Source: Glycomyces tritici
GTDB taxonomy: Bacteria > Actinomycetota > Actinomycetes > Mycobacteriales > Micromonosporaceae
Reading direction: 5' to 3'
Assembly (NCBI RefSeq): GCF_030403505.1
Contig: NZ_JAUEMJ010000012.1
Location: forward strand, 1-64,000
Length of the DNA stretch: 64,000 nucleotides
Under the pieces are notes generated by a model. That model was not told the origin of the DNA, did not search any database, and was given only the letters and a program-made list of their open reading frames with translations. The translations under genes were made by a program, and so were the position numbers. Shown here piece after piece: positions 42,716 through 52,519 of the stretch. How positions within the stretch are numbered: the stretch's first letter is position 1; each line of letters starts with the position of its first letter.

Positions 42716-45010
42716 TCAGCCTTCCCGGTTGTGGGCGTAGTTCTCCAGGTACTCCAGCTGCTCGGGGTCGAGACTGGGGCGCACGCGCTCCATCGCCTGG
42801 GCCACATGGGAGGCGGTGACGATGCTGGCGTCCAGGGACTCGCGCATCGCGGTGAGCGCGGCCTCGCGCACGAGCGCGGCGCAGTCCGCGGCCGAGTAGA
42901 GCCACAGCTCGTCGGCGACCTCGTCGAGGTTCACGTCATCGGCGAACGGCACGTTCTTCGCGTTGGCGCGCAGGATGTCCGCGCGGCCGACCGCGTCCGG
43001 CGGGGGCACGTACACGAGGCGTTCGAGGCGGCCGGGCCGCAGCAGCGCCGGGTCGATCATGTCCGGCCGGTTCGTCGCGCCCACGACCACCACGTCCCGC
43101 AGGGACTCGGCGCCGTCGAGCTCGGTGAGCAGCGCGGCGACCACGCGGTCGGCGGTGCCGCCGTCGGTCCCGCCGCCGCGGACCGGCGCGAGGGCGTCGA
43201 GCTCGTCGAAGAACATCAGGGTCGGGCTGGCCTGGCGGGCGCGGCGGAACAGCTCCCGCACGTTCTTCTCCGACTCCCCCACCCACTTGTTCAGCAGCTC
43301 GGAGCCCTTGACGCTGAGCACGTTCGCGTGGCCCTCACCGGCGACGGCGCGCACGATGTAGGTCTTGCCGCACCCCGGCGGTCCATAGAGGAGGATGCCG
43401 CGGGGGGCCTCGATGCCCAGGCGCGTGAACGCGTCCGGGTAGGTCAGCGGCCAGAGCACGGTCTCGGTGAGGGTCTGCTTGAGGCCCTCCATGCCGCCCA
43501 CGTCGGCGAGGGTGAGCCCGCCGAGCTCGACCGAGTCGCCGGACATGCTCGTGGGCCGCACCGATTCGAGCGCGCCGTCGAAGTCGGTGCCCTGCAGGGC
43601 GGTCGCGCCGCCGGCCTTGGCGCGCATGGCGGCCCGCACACCCGCCTCGCGGACCATGACGGCGAGGTCGGAGGCCACGTAGCCGGGGGCGCGGTGCGCC
43701 ACGTGCTCCAGCTTCACGTCCTCGGCCACCTTCATGCCGCGCGTGAAGTACACGAGGAGGTCGCGGCGGGCGTCGGCGTCCGGCATCGGGACGACGACCT
43801 CGTGCTCCAGGCGCGAGCGCAGTGCGGCGTCGACGTCCTCGACGCGCGCGGTCGTGCACACCACGGCGTGCTCGCCGGCTTCGGCGAGGACCTCGTCGCA
43901 GAGCTGGGTGAACATGGTGCCCAACGGGGTCCGCTTCCCGGCCGGGGCGATCGCCTCGACCCCGCGCACCAGGAGCACGCCCGGGACGGTGAGCGCGGCG
44001 ACGGCGGCGCGGAGCCGGTCGGCCGCCGCGTTCGCCTCGAGCGCGGCCAGGTCGTGCCCGGAGACCTCGCTGACGCGGGCGCCGACGGCGGCCGCGACCG
44101 AGCGGGCCACGGTGGCCTTCCCGGCGCCCGAGGGCCCCGAGACGAGCACGCCGAGCGCCATGTCCGTCCCCACCACCTTCAGGACCTCGCGGTGGTTGAA
44201 GCCGAGGTCGAGCAGTTCGCGCAGCTCCTCAGCGGGGATCTTGGCGCCGGCCAGCTCCTCGTAGGGGATCGGCGCGATGCCCGGCTGGGCCTCAGGGGTC
44301 GCGGCGACGCGGCCCTGCGGCTCGGTGCGCGGGCGGGTCGCGGCGGCCTCGCCGCCGGAGTAGGCGGCGGGCATCGCGGCGCGGGCGCGGCCGAGGTTCG
44401 CGACGCGGCCGGACTCCAGCGGCAGGTCGATGGAGGCCGGGGCGTCGTGCTCCCACTCCACGCGCGTGTCCGAGGTGATCATGGCGCCGCTGGCGGGGCT
44501 GGCCTCGACCACGTTGAGCACCATGGTGGTCCAGCCGATGCCGAGGGTGTTGTTGAGCGTGCGGCGGGTGGCGGCGACGATGTCGCGCTGCGCGTCCCCC
44601 AGCTCGATCGGCAGGAGCGACACGTCGTCGCCCTCGCCCACGACCTTCGACAGGAGCGCCAGGCGCAGCGTGTCGGGGTCGACCACGGCCACCGCCGAAG
44701 CCGGGCCGGAGAGGACCACGCGGTCGGCGGCGGCGAGGTCGACGGGCGAGAGGCGCACCGGGTCGCCGTCGCGCGCACCGATGTTCCCCAAGGTCAGGTC
44801 GTCGGCGTAGAGGGCGCGCCGGGACGCGTACCGGTCGGCGGCCAGCGCGATCGCGGCCGTCGTGCGCCGCCCCGTGAGCTCGACCGCGTCGCCGGCGCGG
44901 AGGCCGAGGGCGGTGAGGGCTTCGGGGTGGAGGCGCACGATGCCGCGGCGGGCGTCGAGCCCGGCCTTGGCGCGGGTCGCTGTCAAAGTGAGGGAACCAG
45001 AGTCGGTCAC
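42716..45010 (-). CDS. cpa: Cdc48-like AAA+ ATPase of actinobacteria (Cpa)
   Basis: Hexameric double-ring AAA+ unfoldase. Related mycobacterial Cpa interacts with the proteasome. From the GTG at 45010 it has 764 residues: an N-terminal Cdc48-N double-psi-barrel-like domain (about 1-90, GIVRLHPEALTALGLRAGDA), then a degenerate first AAA ring. That ring keeps Walker A GPSGAGKAT but has VLLVRGVEAIAP where the Walker B acids should be. The second ring is intact: Walker A YGPPGCGKT, Walker B LMFFDELDALAP, sensor VVGATNRPDMIDPAL and Arg finger RPGRLERL. Only the second ring should hydrolyse ATP efficiently. The upstream TAGGCT box at 7 nt supports this start. Confidence 0.9.
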   Translation of the reverse strand: MTDSGSLTLTATRAKAGLDARRGIVRLHPEALTALGLRAGDAVELTGRRTTAAIALAADRYASRRALYADDLTLGNIGARDGDPVRLSPVDLAAADRVVLSGPASAVAVVDPDTLRLALLSKVVGEGDDVSLLPIELGDAQRDIVAATRRTLNNTLGIGWTTMVLNVVEASPASGAMITSDTRVEWEHDAPASIDLPLESGRVANLGRARAAMPAAYSGGEAAATRPRTEPQGRVAATPEAQPGIAPIPYEELAGAKIPAEELRELLDLGFNHREVLKVVGTDMALGVLVSGPSGAGKATVARSVAAAVGARVSEVSGHDLAALEANAAADRLRAAVAALTVPGVLLVRGVEAIAPAGKRTPLGTMFTQLCDEVLAEAGEHAVVCTTARVEDVDAALRSRLEHEVVVPMPDADARRDLLVYFTRGMKVAEDVKLEHVAHRAPGYVASDLAVMVREAGVRAAMRAKAGGATALQGTDFDGALESVRPTSMSGDSVELGGLTLADVGGMEGLKQTLTETVLWPLTYPDAFTRLGIEAPRGILLYGPPGCGKTYIVRAVAGEGHANVLSVKGSELLNKWVGESEKNVRELFRRARQASPTLMFFDELDALAPVRGGGTDGGTADRVVAALLTELDGAESLRDVVVVGATNRPDMIDPALLRPGRLERLVYVPPPDAVGRADILRANAKNVPFADDVNLDEVADELWLYSAADCAALVREAALTAMRESLDASIVTASHVAQAMERVRPSLDPEQLEYLENYAHNREG

Positions 45011-45017
45011 GTCGCAC

Positions 45018-45023
45018 AGCCTA
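45018..45023 (-). promoter_or_regulatory. -10 box for leaderless cpa mRNA
   Basis: TAGGCT on the minus strand ends 7 nt before the GTG at 45010. Confidence 0.5.
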
Positions 45024-45112
45024 TTACGGCCCGGCCGCAGTCGGCGACGCTCACAGTGCGCCGGTCTTGCCACACCGGCAACTCGCGCGCGGTGCGCGGC
45101 TTTCGCGGGCGG

Positions 45113-45313
45113 CTACTCCTCGGCAGGGGAGAGTTCCATGCGGTAGACCTGGCGGCCGTCCTCGAGGAGGATCGCGGCGGCGGCGCCCTGGTCGGCGAAC
45201 TCGCGCCACCGTTCGCCGAGCCACGACTCCGCGTCGCCCTGGCTGCCCAGGTCGCTGTCCGGAGTTTCGATCGCGTTGCCGTCGGCGTCTTCGAGATTCC
45301 AGGTCCAAGTCAT
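45113..45313 (-). CDS. Small acidic protein of unknown function
   Basis: 66-residue acidic protein that starts MTWTWNLEDADGN and includes GDAESWLGERWREFADQGAA and GRQVYRMELSPAEE. Trp and acidic residues dominate. No domain was recognised with certainty; similar short proteins occur in many actinobacteria. The ATG at 45313 is supported by a TACTGT -10 box 6 nt upstream. A longer in-frame reading upstream crosses that box. It lies on the same strand as cpa, 102 bp before it. Confidence 0.7.
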   Translation of the reverse strand: MTWTWNLEDADGNAIETPDSDLGSQGDAESWLGERWREFADQGAAAAILLEDGRQVYRMELSPAEE

Positions 45314-45319
45314 GGCACC

Positions 45320-45325
45320 ACAGTA
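45320..45325 (-). promoter_or_regulatory. -10 box for leaderless small-protein mRNA
   Basis: TACTGT on the minus strand ends 6 nt before the ATG at 45313. Confidence 0.4.
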
Positions 45326-45647
45326 CGTGATCGGGCCCTGTCGCGGCTGCCGAGTGCGTCGGCCTCCGCACGCCGCATCGCCCTTGTGCGGCAGGGGCAT
45401 GGGCGCACCCGCGGCAGCGACGCGCTCGTCGCCGGCCACCTTGCGGGTTTCCTGGACCGCCTGTTCCGGAGCTGGAGGGTGAGGGTGGCGAGGACGAGGA
45501 CCCCTCCGGTGATCCAGATCCGTAGGCGAGCGCGGCCGCGCCGCCCAGCGACCAGGGGATCAGGCGCCAGGCGGCGGGGTTGCGGTCGAGCGGTCGTCGG
45601 GTGCCGGCACGGTTTCCGGTCAGCGTGCGAGCGCCCAGGGGCCGCGC
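45326..45647. other. Intergenic stretch without a recognised gene
   Basis: About 320 bp of GC-rich DNA. Open frames here are only extensions of neighbouring frames in unlikely phases. No RNA gene or repeat was seen. Confidence 0.4.
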
Positions 45648-47555
45648 TCACCAGTCGAAGCGGTCGTGGGCCGGGGCGGTCACCGGGGTGCGCTCGACCG
45701 GCTCCGGTTCTTCCTCGCGGCGGCGGCGGGGGCCGAACGCGAGGCCCAGTGCGACGAGTGTCCACAAGGGTAGGAGCGCGACCCAGAGCCAGGCGGGGGC
45801 GACCGGGACGTACGGGAGGGTCATGACCGCGCGGTCGACCGCGTCGAGCACCGCGATCGCGCCGATGAGGCCGGTGAACAGCCCGAAGAACGTCATCCCG
45901 CACTGCCGCCAGGAGCGCCCGGCGAGCAGCCAGCCGACGCCCCACAGGCCGATCGCCAGCGCCTCGTAATCGGCCCGGCCCGACCAGATCGCGAGGACGA
46001 GGAGCAGGCCGCCCGCGCCGGTCGCCATGGCGGAGAACGTCATGCGGCCCGCGCGCGGGGGCTCGTCGGTGCGGGCGGCGGCGAGCCAGCCGGCACCGGT
46101 GAGGAACAGCAGCGAGGCGGCGAAGACCACGGCCGCCTGGAACTCGAGGCGGTCGGTGAAGCGCGCGCCGAACCAGTCGCAGCCGTCGGGGAGGTCCTCG
46201 GTCCCGGCGACACCGCAGACCGCGGTCTTGAGCGCCTTCAACGGATCACCGGCGATGCGCGAGGGCTGCAGGCTCGCATCGCAGTCGGGGAGGACTGCGG
46301 GGGAGGACCGGAAGACGCCGGGCTCGTCGAAGCAGAGGCCGGTTCCGGTCCCGTCCCACCACAGGTCGACCTGGTTGCGTTGGCGCTGGCCGTCCTCGCG
46401 GATGCCGAAGGTGTTGCCGGAGAAGGTGTTCTGGTCGCCCGCCGCCTGGTAGTCGGTGCCGGTCTCGCCCCAGGCGGCGATCGCGGCGGTCTGCTGGTCC
46501 CAGATGCGGTTGCCGGTCGCGGTCAGCTTGTCGGATTCGGCGACGAGGAGGCCGACGCCCGCGGGCAGGGCGAAGTCGGGGCAGCGGACGTCGTCCCAGG
46601 CGCGCTCGCCGAGGGGTGCTCGGCAGGCGGCCGTGCCGAGCTGGTCGTAGTGGCCGGTGTTGTTGCCGTACAGGAGGTTGTCGGTGACGTCCACTCCGGG
46701 GATGTCGGGTCGTGCGCCGGTGTGGTCGACGGCGATGCCGGTCGTGTTGCCGTGCAGGCGGTTTCCGGCGATGCTGCCGGTCGCGTCCATGCCCCGGTAC
46801 CAGACGCCGACCGTGTTCCCGGTGGCCTCGCAGCCGTTGACGTCGGCGTCGGACTGCTCGATGAGGATGCCCGCGGTGTCGTTGGACTCGGCTCGGCAGT
46901 CGGTGAGCGCCACCGCGCGCGACCCGGTGACGTGGATGCCGGCGCCGCCGCTCTGGACCGCGGCGACGGCTTCGACGGTCGCGCCCTGGGAGCGGAGGTC
47001 CAGGGCTTGCTCGCGGGCCTGTGCGAGGGTGAACCCCTTGAGGTACAGGCCGGGTGCGCCGTCGACTTCCATGACCGTGTCGAGTGCGAAGCGGCCGGAG
47101 AGGAGGACGTCTTCGGGGCTGTCGCCGCGGCCCTCGATCTGGAGGTTCTGGAGGTCTTCGGGGATGCGCGCGGGTTCGTCGAGCGTGTAGTCGCCGGGCA
47201 GGATGAGCACGCGCATCCCGGGTTCGGACTGTGCGAGCGCGGCGGGGAGCGAAGCGAAGCCGGTGTCCTGGCAGTCCTCGTAGAGGCGTTCGTTCTCGAG
47301 GCGGCGCAGGTACTCCACTCCCTCGTTCCGTGCCGCGAACGTCTCGGGGTCGGCGGGGCAGACGAGGAGGTAGGAGCCGTCCTCGCGGTACGCGGGCGGT
47401 TCGATGGTGCGCTCGTAGACGGGGATGTCGGGGTAGGGAGGCTCGTCGGGGCGGTCTTGGGCGGCGAGGAGTCCGCTCAGCCCTATGGCCGCGAAGGCGA
47501 TCAGGATGAAGACGGCCATCGCGAGGCGGTGCTGGGGGCGGGGCGCGGGGGGCAC
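45648..47555 (-). CDS. Membrane protein with right-handed parallel beta-helix domain
   Basis: Predicted surface protein of 635 residues. The N-terminus has one membrane segment (MAVFILIAFAAIGLSGLLAA, about residues 13-32). Residues about 90-400 show repeated GN/GIHV/GILIEQSD/GNRLHGNTTGI turns that mark a pectate-lyase-like parallel beta-helix of the NosD/right-handed type, with Cys pairs. From about 480 onward there are five membrane segments and a basic, Glu-rich tail. This combination, an extracellular beta-helix joined to a polytopic membrane part, is uncommon. The GTG at 47555 is chosen from the TACCCT box 6 nt upstream. Enzyme activity is not evident. Confidence 0.75.
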   Translation of the reverse strand: MPPAPRPQHRLAMAVFILIAFAAIGLSGLLAAQDRPDEPPYPDIPVYERTIEPPAYREDGSYLLVCPADPETFAARNEGVEYLRRLENERLYEDCQDTGFASLPAALAQSEPGMRVLILPGDYTLDEPARIPEDLQNLQIEGRGDSPEDVLLSGRFALDTVMEVDGAPGLYLKGFTLAQAREQALDLRSQGATVEAVAAVQSGGAGIHVTGSRAVALTDCRAESNDTAGILIEQSDADVNGCEATGNTVGVWYRGMDATGSIAGNRLHGNTTGIAVDHTGARPDIPGVDVTDNLLYGNNTGHYDQLGTAACRAPLGERAWDDVRCPDFALPAGVGLLVAESDKLTATGNRIWDQQTAAIAAWGETGTDYQAAGDQNTFSGNTFGIREDGQRQRNQVDLWWDGTGTGLCFDEPGVFRSSPAVLPDCDASLQPSRIAGDPLKALKTAVCGVAGTEDLPDGCDWFGARFTDRLEFQAAVVFAASLLFLTGAGWLAAARTDEPPRAGRMTFSAMATGAGGLLLVLAIWSGRADYEALAIGLWGVGWLLAGRSWRQCGMTFFGLFTGLIGAIAVLDAVDRAVMTLPYVPVAPAWLWVALLPLWTLVALGLAFGPRRRREEEPEPVERTPVTAPAHDRFDW

Positions 47556-47561
47556 GGGCTC

Positions 47562-47567
47562 AGGGTA
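47562..47567 (-). promoter_or_regulatory. -10 box for leaderless beta-helix gene mRNA
   Basis: TACCCT on the minus strand ends 6 nt before the GTG at 47555. Confidence 0.4.
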
Positions 47568-47769
47568 ACGCGAGGCGCACTCGATGTGAAGGGGCGGAAT
47601 GCGATGGGGCGCAGTCGGTTCGGTCCCCTCGGCGATCCCCGGGCAGTCCCCCGCCCTCCCAGGGGGGCGACCCCGGTTCAAGTGTGCCGCCGGGGTCCGA
47701 CAGAAAACCGCCGTTCTTACCGTCGTAAGGAAATCTGTCACCCGAAAGAGTGCCTGCGGCGGCGGTAAC

Positions 47770-47804
47770 GCGGCATACCGTCCTTGGAGGGGGCGGTATG
47801 CCGC
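47770..47804. other. Inverted repeat between groEL and the beta-helix gene
   Basis: GCGGCATACCG-N13-CGGTATGCCGC, an 11-bp perfect inverted repeat about 130 bp behind the groEL stop. Possibly a second terminator or an operator for the beta-helix gene. The rest of 47568-47853 shows no gene. Confidence 0.45.
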
Positions 47805-47853
47805 GCTTGCGCAGCGGACTACGCCGTCTGCACTGGCAGCCAGTACAGAGAAA

Positions 47854-47889
47854 GGGAGAACCACTCACAATACAGTGAGCGGTTCTCCC
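47854..47889 (-). terminator. Terminator of groEL
   Basis: Long stem GGGAGAACC...GTTCTCCC with inner CTCAC/GTGAG pairing, 45 bp after the groEL stop codon. Confidence 0.75.
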
Positions 47890-47933
47890 CCGCAGTACTC
47901 AGTCGGCCTGAGCAGCCGGTCCCGAAGGACTGG

Positions 47934-49829
<1,896 letters not shown>

Positions 49830-50780
49830 CTACGGATTCGGTGGCGGCGGCGGGGCCGGGTGGCCCGGTTCGCCGGGCTCGGCCGGGTCGACGGCGACGC
49901 CCGCGGCCTCCGCGGAGAGCGAGGTGGCCGAGACGGATTCGGCGCGCCCGCGCAGCCACGCGTACGTGCACAGGGACGCGGCGAGGATCCAGATCATGGG
50001 CACGAGCAGGAGCAGCGCCATGACCGCCTCGGTGAGGACGGTGAGCACGGTGGCGAGCCAGGACGCGAAGACCGCGTGCCAGACACCGGCCAGGAGCAGG
50101 CCGACGAGGGAGATGATGAGGTTCGCGGCGATGGCGACGAGGACGACGATGACGATGCGGCCCAGGGCGGGCCAGAACGCCGAGTGCGTCAGCTGGATGG
50201 AGCGGGCGTAGGGACTGCGGCGGGCCTCGAAGACGGCGGCGGGCGCCATGAGGCTGAGCGCGAAGATCGCCCACAGGCCGGGCAGGACGCAGAGCACGAG
50301 GCCGACGGCGATGGTGACCCAGGCGAGCAGGAGCCACAGGAAGAACCGGCCGCCGCGCTTGAAGCCGAAGGAGAAGGCCTCGCCGAGGGCGAGGAAGCCG
50401 CCGGCCGCTTCGGCGGCGGCGGTGCGCACGGCGGCGAGCGCGGCCGAGCCGGAGACGTAGAGGACGGCCAGGGAGAGGATCGCGCCGATGACGCCCACGG
50501 CGACGCCGGGGCTGTACTCGCGGACGATCGTGCCCCAGTCGGTCTGGTCCACGTCGATGTGGGGGGTGCGCACGGTGTTGTTGAACGCGCCGAGGACCCA
50601 GCGCGGCAGGACGACCCCGATGAGGAGGATGAGGCCGACCGTGCGCCAGGAGCGCTGCACGACGTCCATCGACGCGTGCCACCAGCCCTCGAACGTGTCG
50701 GTCACCAGGGGGTCGCCGCCGGAGAAGCGGCCCGAGGGCTCGCCGCCCTGCCCCGCGTTCCAGTATGGATCGTCGCTCAT
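49830..50780 (-). CDS. Polytopic membrane protein of unknown function
   Basis: 316 residues with about six membrane segments. After a polar N-terminus (MSDDPYWNAGQGGEPSGRFS) come TVGLILLIGVVLPRWVLGAF, VAVGVIGAILSLAVLYVSGS, WLLLAWVTIAVGLVLCVLPG, VVLVAIAANLIISLVGLLLA and a last pair near 240-280. It looks like the membrane domain found in glycerophosphodiester phosphodiesterase-type and YciC-like proteins, but no catalytic part is present. The tail is Pro-rich. The ATG at 50780 has TAAGAT 7 nt upstream. Function is open. Confidence 0.75.
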   Translation of the reverse strand: MSDDPYWNAGQGGEPSGRFSGGDPLVTDTFEGWWHASMDVVQRSWRTVGLILLIGVVLPRWVLGAFNNTVRTPHIDVDQTDWGTIVREYSPGVAVGVIGAILSLAVLYVSGSAALAAVRTAAAEAAGGFLALGEAFSFGFKRGGRFFLWLLLAWVTIAVGLVLCVLPGLWAIFALSLMAPAAVFEARRSPYARSIQLTHSAFWPALGRIVIVVLVAIAANLIISLVGLLLAGVWHAVFASWLATVLTVLTEAVMALLLLVPMIWILAASLCTYAWLRGRAESVSATSLSAEAAGVAVDPAEPGEPGHPAPPPPPNP

Positions 50781-50787
50781 ACGCGGG

Positions 50788-50793
50788 ATCTTA
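50788..50793 (-). promoter_or_regulatory. -10 box for leaderless membrane-protein mRNA
   Basis: TAAGAT on the minus strand ends 7 nt before the ATG at 50780. Confidence 0.45.
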
Positions 50794-50956
50794 AGGCAAT
50801 GAACGGTGCATATCAGACAAACAGCTGCAACGCATCCGTTCGGGGATGACACGTTCGCGCATTCCCCTGCCCGGCCGCCCCCGAGCCACTACCGTACGCA
50901 GGTATCGGTGCACGTCGCGCCGGTAGAAGAGACCGCCGAGCACACCGGGAGCGCCG

Positions 50957-52519
50957 ATGTCCCACCGCGAACCGCGACCGGTCGGCCGCGAGAAGACCTT
51001 CTTCGGGCATCCCCGCGGCCTCGCCGTCCTCTTCGGCACCGAGATGTGGGAGCGGTTCAGCTTCTACGGCCTGCAGGGCATCCTCCTCACGTTCCTCGTC
51101 GCCGACACCGCGCAGAACGGCCTCGGCCTCGCCGACACCGTCGCCGTCCCGATCGCCTCGCTCTACTCCGGGCTCGTCTACCTGACGGCGCTGCCCGGCG
51201 GCTGGCTGGCCGACCGCATCCTCGGGCCCCGCCGCGCCGTCCTCATCGGCGGCATCATCATCATGGCCGGCCACATCTCCATGGCCATCCCCCTCGACAA
51301 CCCGGCGATGGTCTTCTTCGGCCTCTTCCTCGTCGTCGCCGGCTCGGGCCTGCTGAAGCCGAACATCTCCGTGATGGTCGGCAAGCTCTACGACGGCGAC
51401 ACCGACGCCCGCCGCGACGCCGGGTTCTCCGTGTTCTACATGGGCATCAACCTCGGCGCGTTCCTCGGCATCCTCATCACCCCCTACCTCGCCGGGGACG
51501 ACCGGTGGCACCTCGGCTTCGGCGCCGCCGCGGTCGGCATGGCCCTCGGCCTCCTCTGGTACGTGCGCGGCTGGCCGCGCCTGTCGAACGCCGGCATCGG
51601 CCCGGCCCGCCCGCTCAGCGAAGCCGAGAAGAAGCAGTCCGCCAAGATCATCGTCATCGCGCTGGCCATCGCGGCCGTCGCGATCGCGATCTGGGCCTGG
51701 ACCGGGACGCTCACCCTCTCCACCGTGCCCACGGTCGTCACGGGCCTCTCGATCGCCGCCGCCGTCTGGTACTTCGTCTACATCTTCGGCGAGGCCAAGG
51801 ACATCACGCCCGCCGAGAAGGCCGGGCTGCGCGCCTACGTGGGCCTGTTCATCGCCTCGGTCGTGTTCTGGATGCTGTACCTCCAGATGGGCTCCGTGCT
51901 CACCGCGTTCGCCGCGAACTCCGTCGACCTCGACTCGTGGGGCTTCCACCTGCCCGCCGGCGGGGTCCAGAACTTCAACTCGATCTTCATCCTGATCTTC
52001 TCCCCGATCTTCGGCGTCATCTGGCTGAAGGCCGGCACCCGCTTCGGGACCGCGTACAAGTTCGCGGTCGGCGTGTTCCTCGTCGGCTTCGCGTACGTGT
52101 TCCTCGGCTGGCTCCAGACCCGCGCCGACGACGGCGTGCTCGTCGGCCTCGCCTGGATGGCCTGGGTGTACCTGCTGCTCACCTTCGGCGAGCTGTGCGT
52201 CTCCCCCGTCGGCCTGAGCGTCACCACGCAGCTCGCCCCGCCGAACCTCAAGGGGCAGATGATGGGCGTGTGGTTCCTCGGCCCCGCGGTGGGCACACCG
52301 CTCGGCGGGCAGGCGTTCGCGTTCCTCGTGCCGAGGGTCGGCGAGGCCGCGTTCTTCTACATCCTCGCCGGCATCGCGATCCTCACCGCCGTCGTCCTCG
52401 CGATCTTCAGCCCCGCCATCCACCGGCTCATGGGCCGCGGCGGGCACGGGCCGAACGCGACGCTCGAGACGCCGCCCGAACCCGAGTTCGGCAGGGGCTC
52501 GGACGGCCGCGTCGACTAA
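50957..52519 (+). CDS. Proton-coupled oligopeptide transporter (POT/PTR family)
   Basis: Cytoplasmic-membrane symporter for di- and tripeptides, 520 residues and about 14 membrane segments. The POT signature FGTEMWERFSFYGLQGIL occurs near residue 26 (the ExxERFxYY helix), and the second signature is VFYMGINLGAFLGILITPYL near 158. Other typical parts are ALPGGWLADRILGPR and LCVSPVGLSVTTQLAP. The ATG has GGGAGC upstream. Its last 4 bp overlap the convergent phosphoesterase gene. Uptake of peptide nutrients is the likely role. Confidence 0.95.
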   Translation: MSHREPRPVGREKTFFGHPRGLAVLFGTEMWERFSFYGLQGILLTFLVADTAQNGLGLADTVAVPIASLYSGLVYLTALPGGWLADRILGPRRAVLIGGIIIMAGHISMAIPLDNPAMVFFGLFLVVAGSGLLKPNISVMVGKLYDGDTDARRDAGFSVFYMGINLGAFLGILITPYLAGDDRWHLGFGAAAVGMALGLLWYVRGWPRLSNAGIGPARPLSEAEKKQSAKIIVIALAIAAVAIAIWAWTGTLTLSTVPTVVTGLSIAAAVWYFVYIFGEAKDITPAEKAGLRAYVGLFIASVVFWMLYLQMGSVLTAFAANSVDLDSWGFHLPAGGVQNFNSIFILIFSPIFGVIWLKAGTRFGTAYKFAVGVFLVGFAYVFLGWLQTRADDGVLVGLAWMAWVYLLLTFGELCVSPVGLSVTTQLAPPNLKGQMMGVWFLGPAVGTPLGGQAFAFLVPRVGEAAFFYILAGIAILTAVVLAIFSPAIHRLMGRGGHGPNATLETPPEPEFGRGSDGRVD

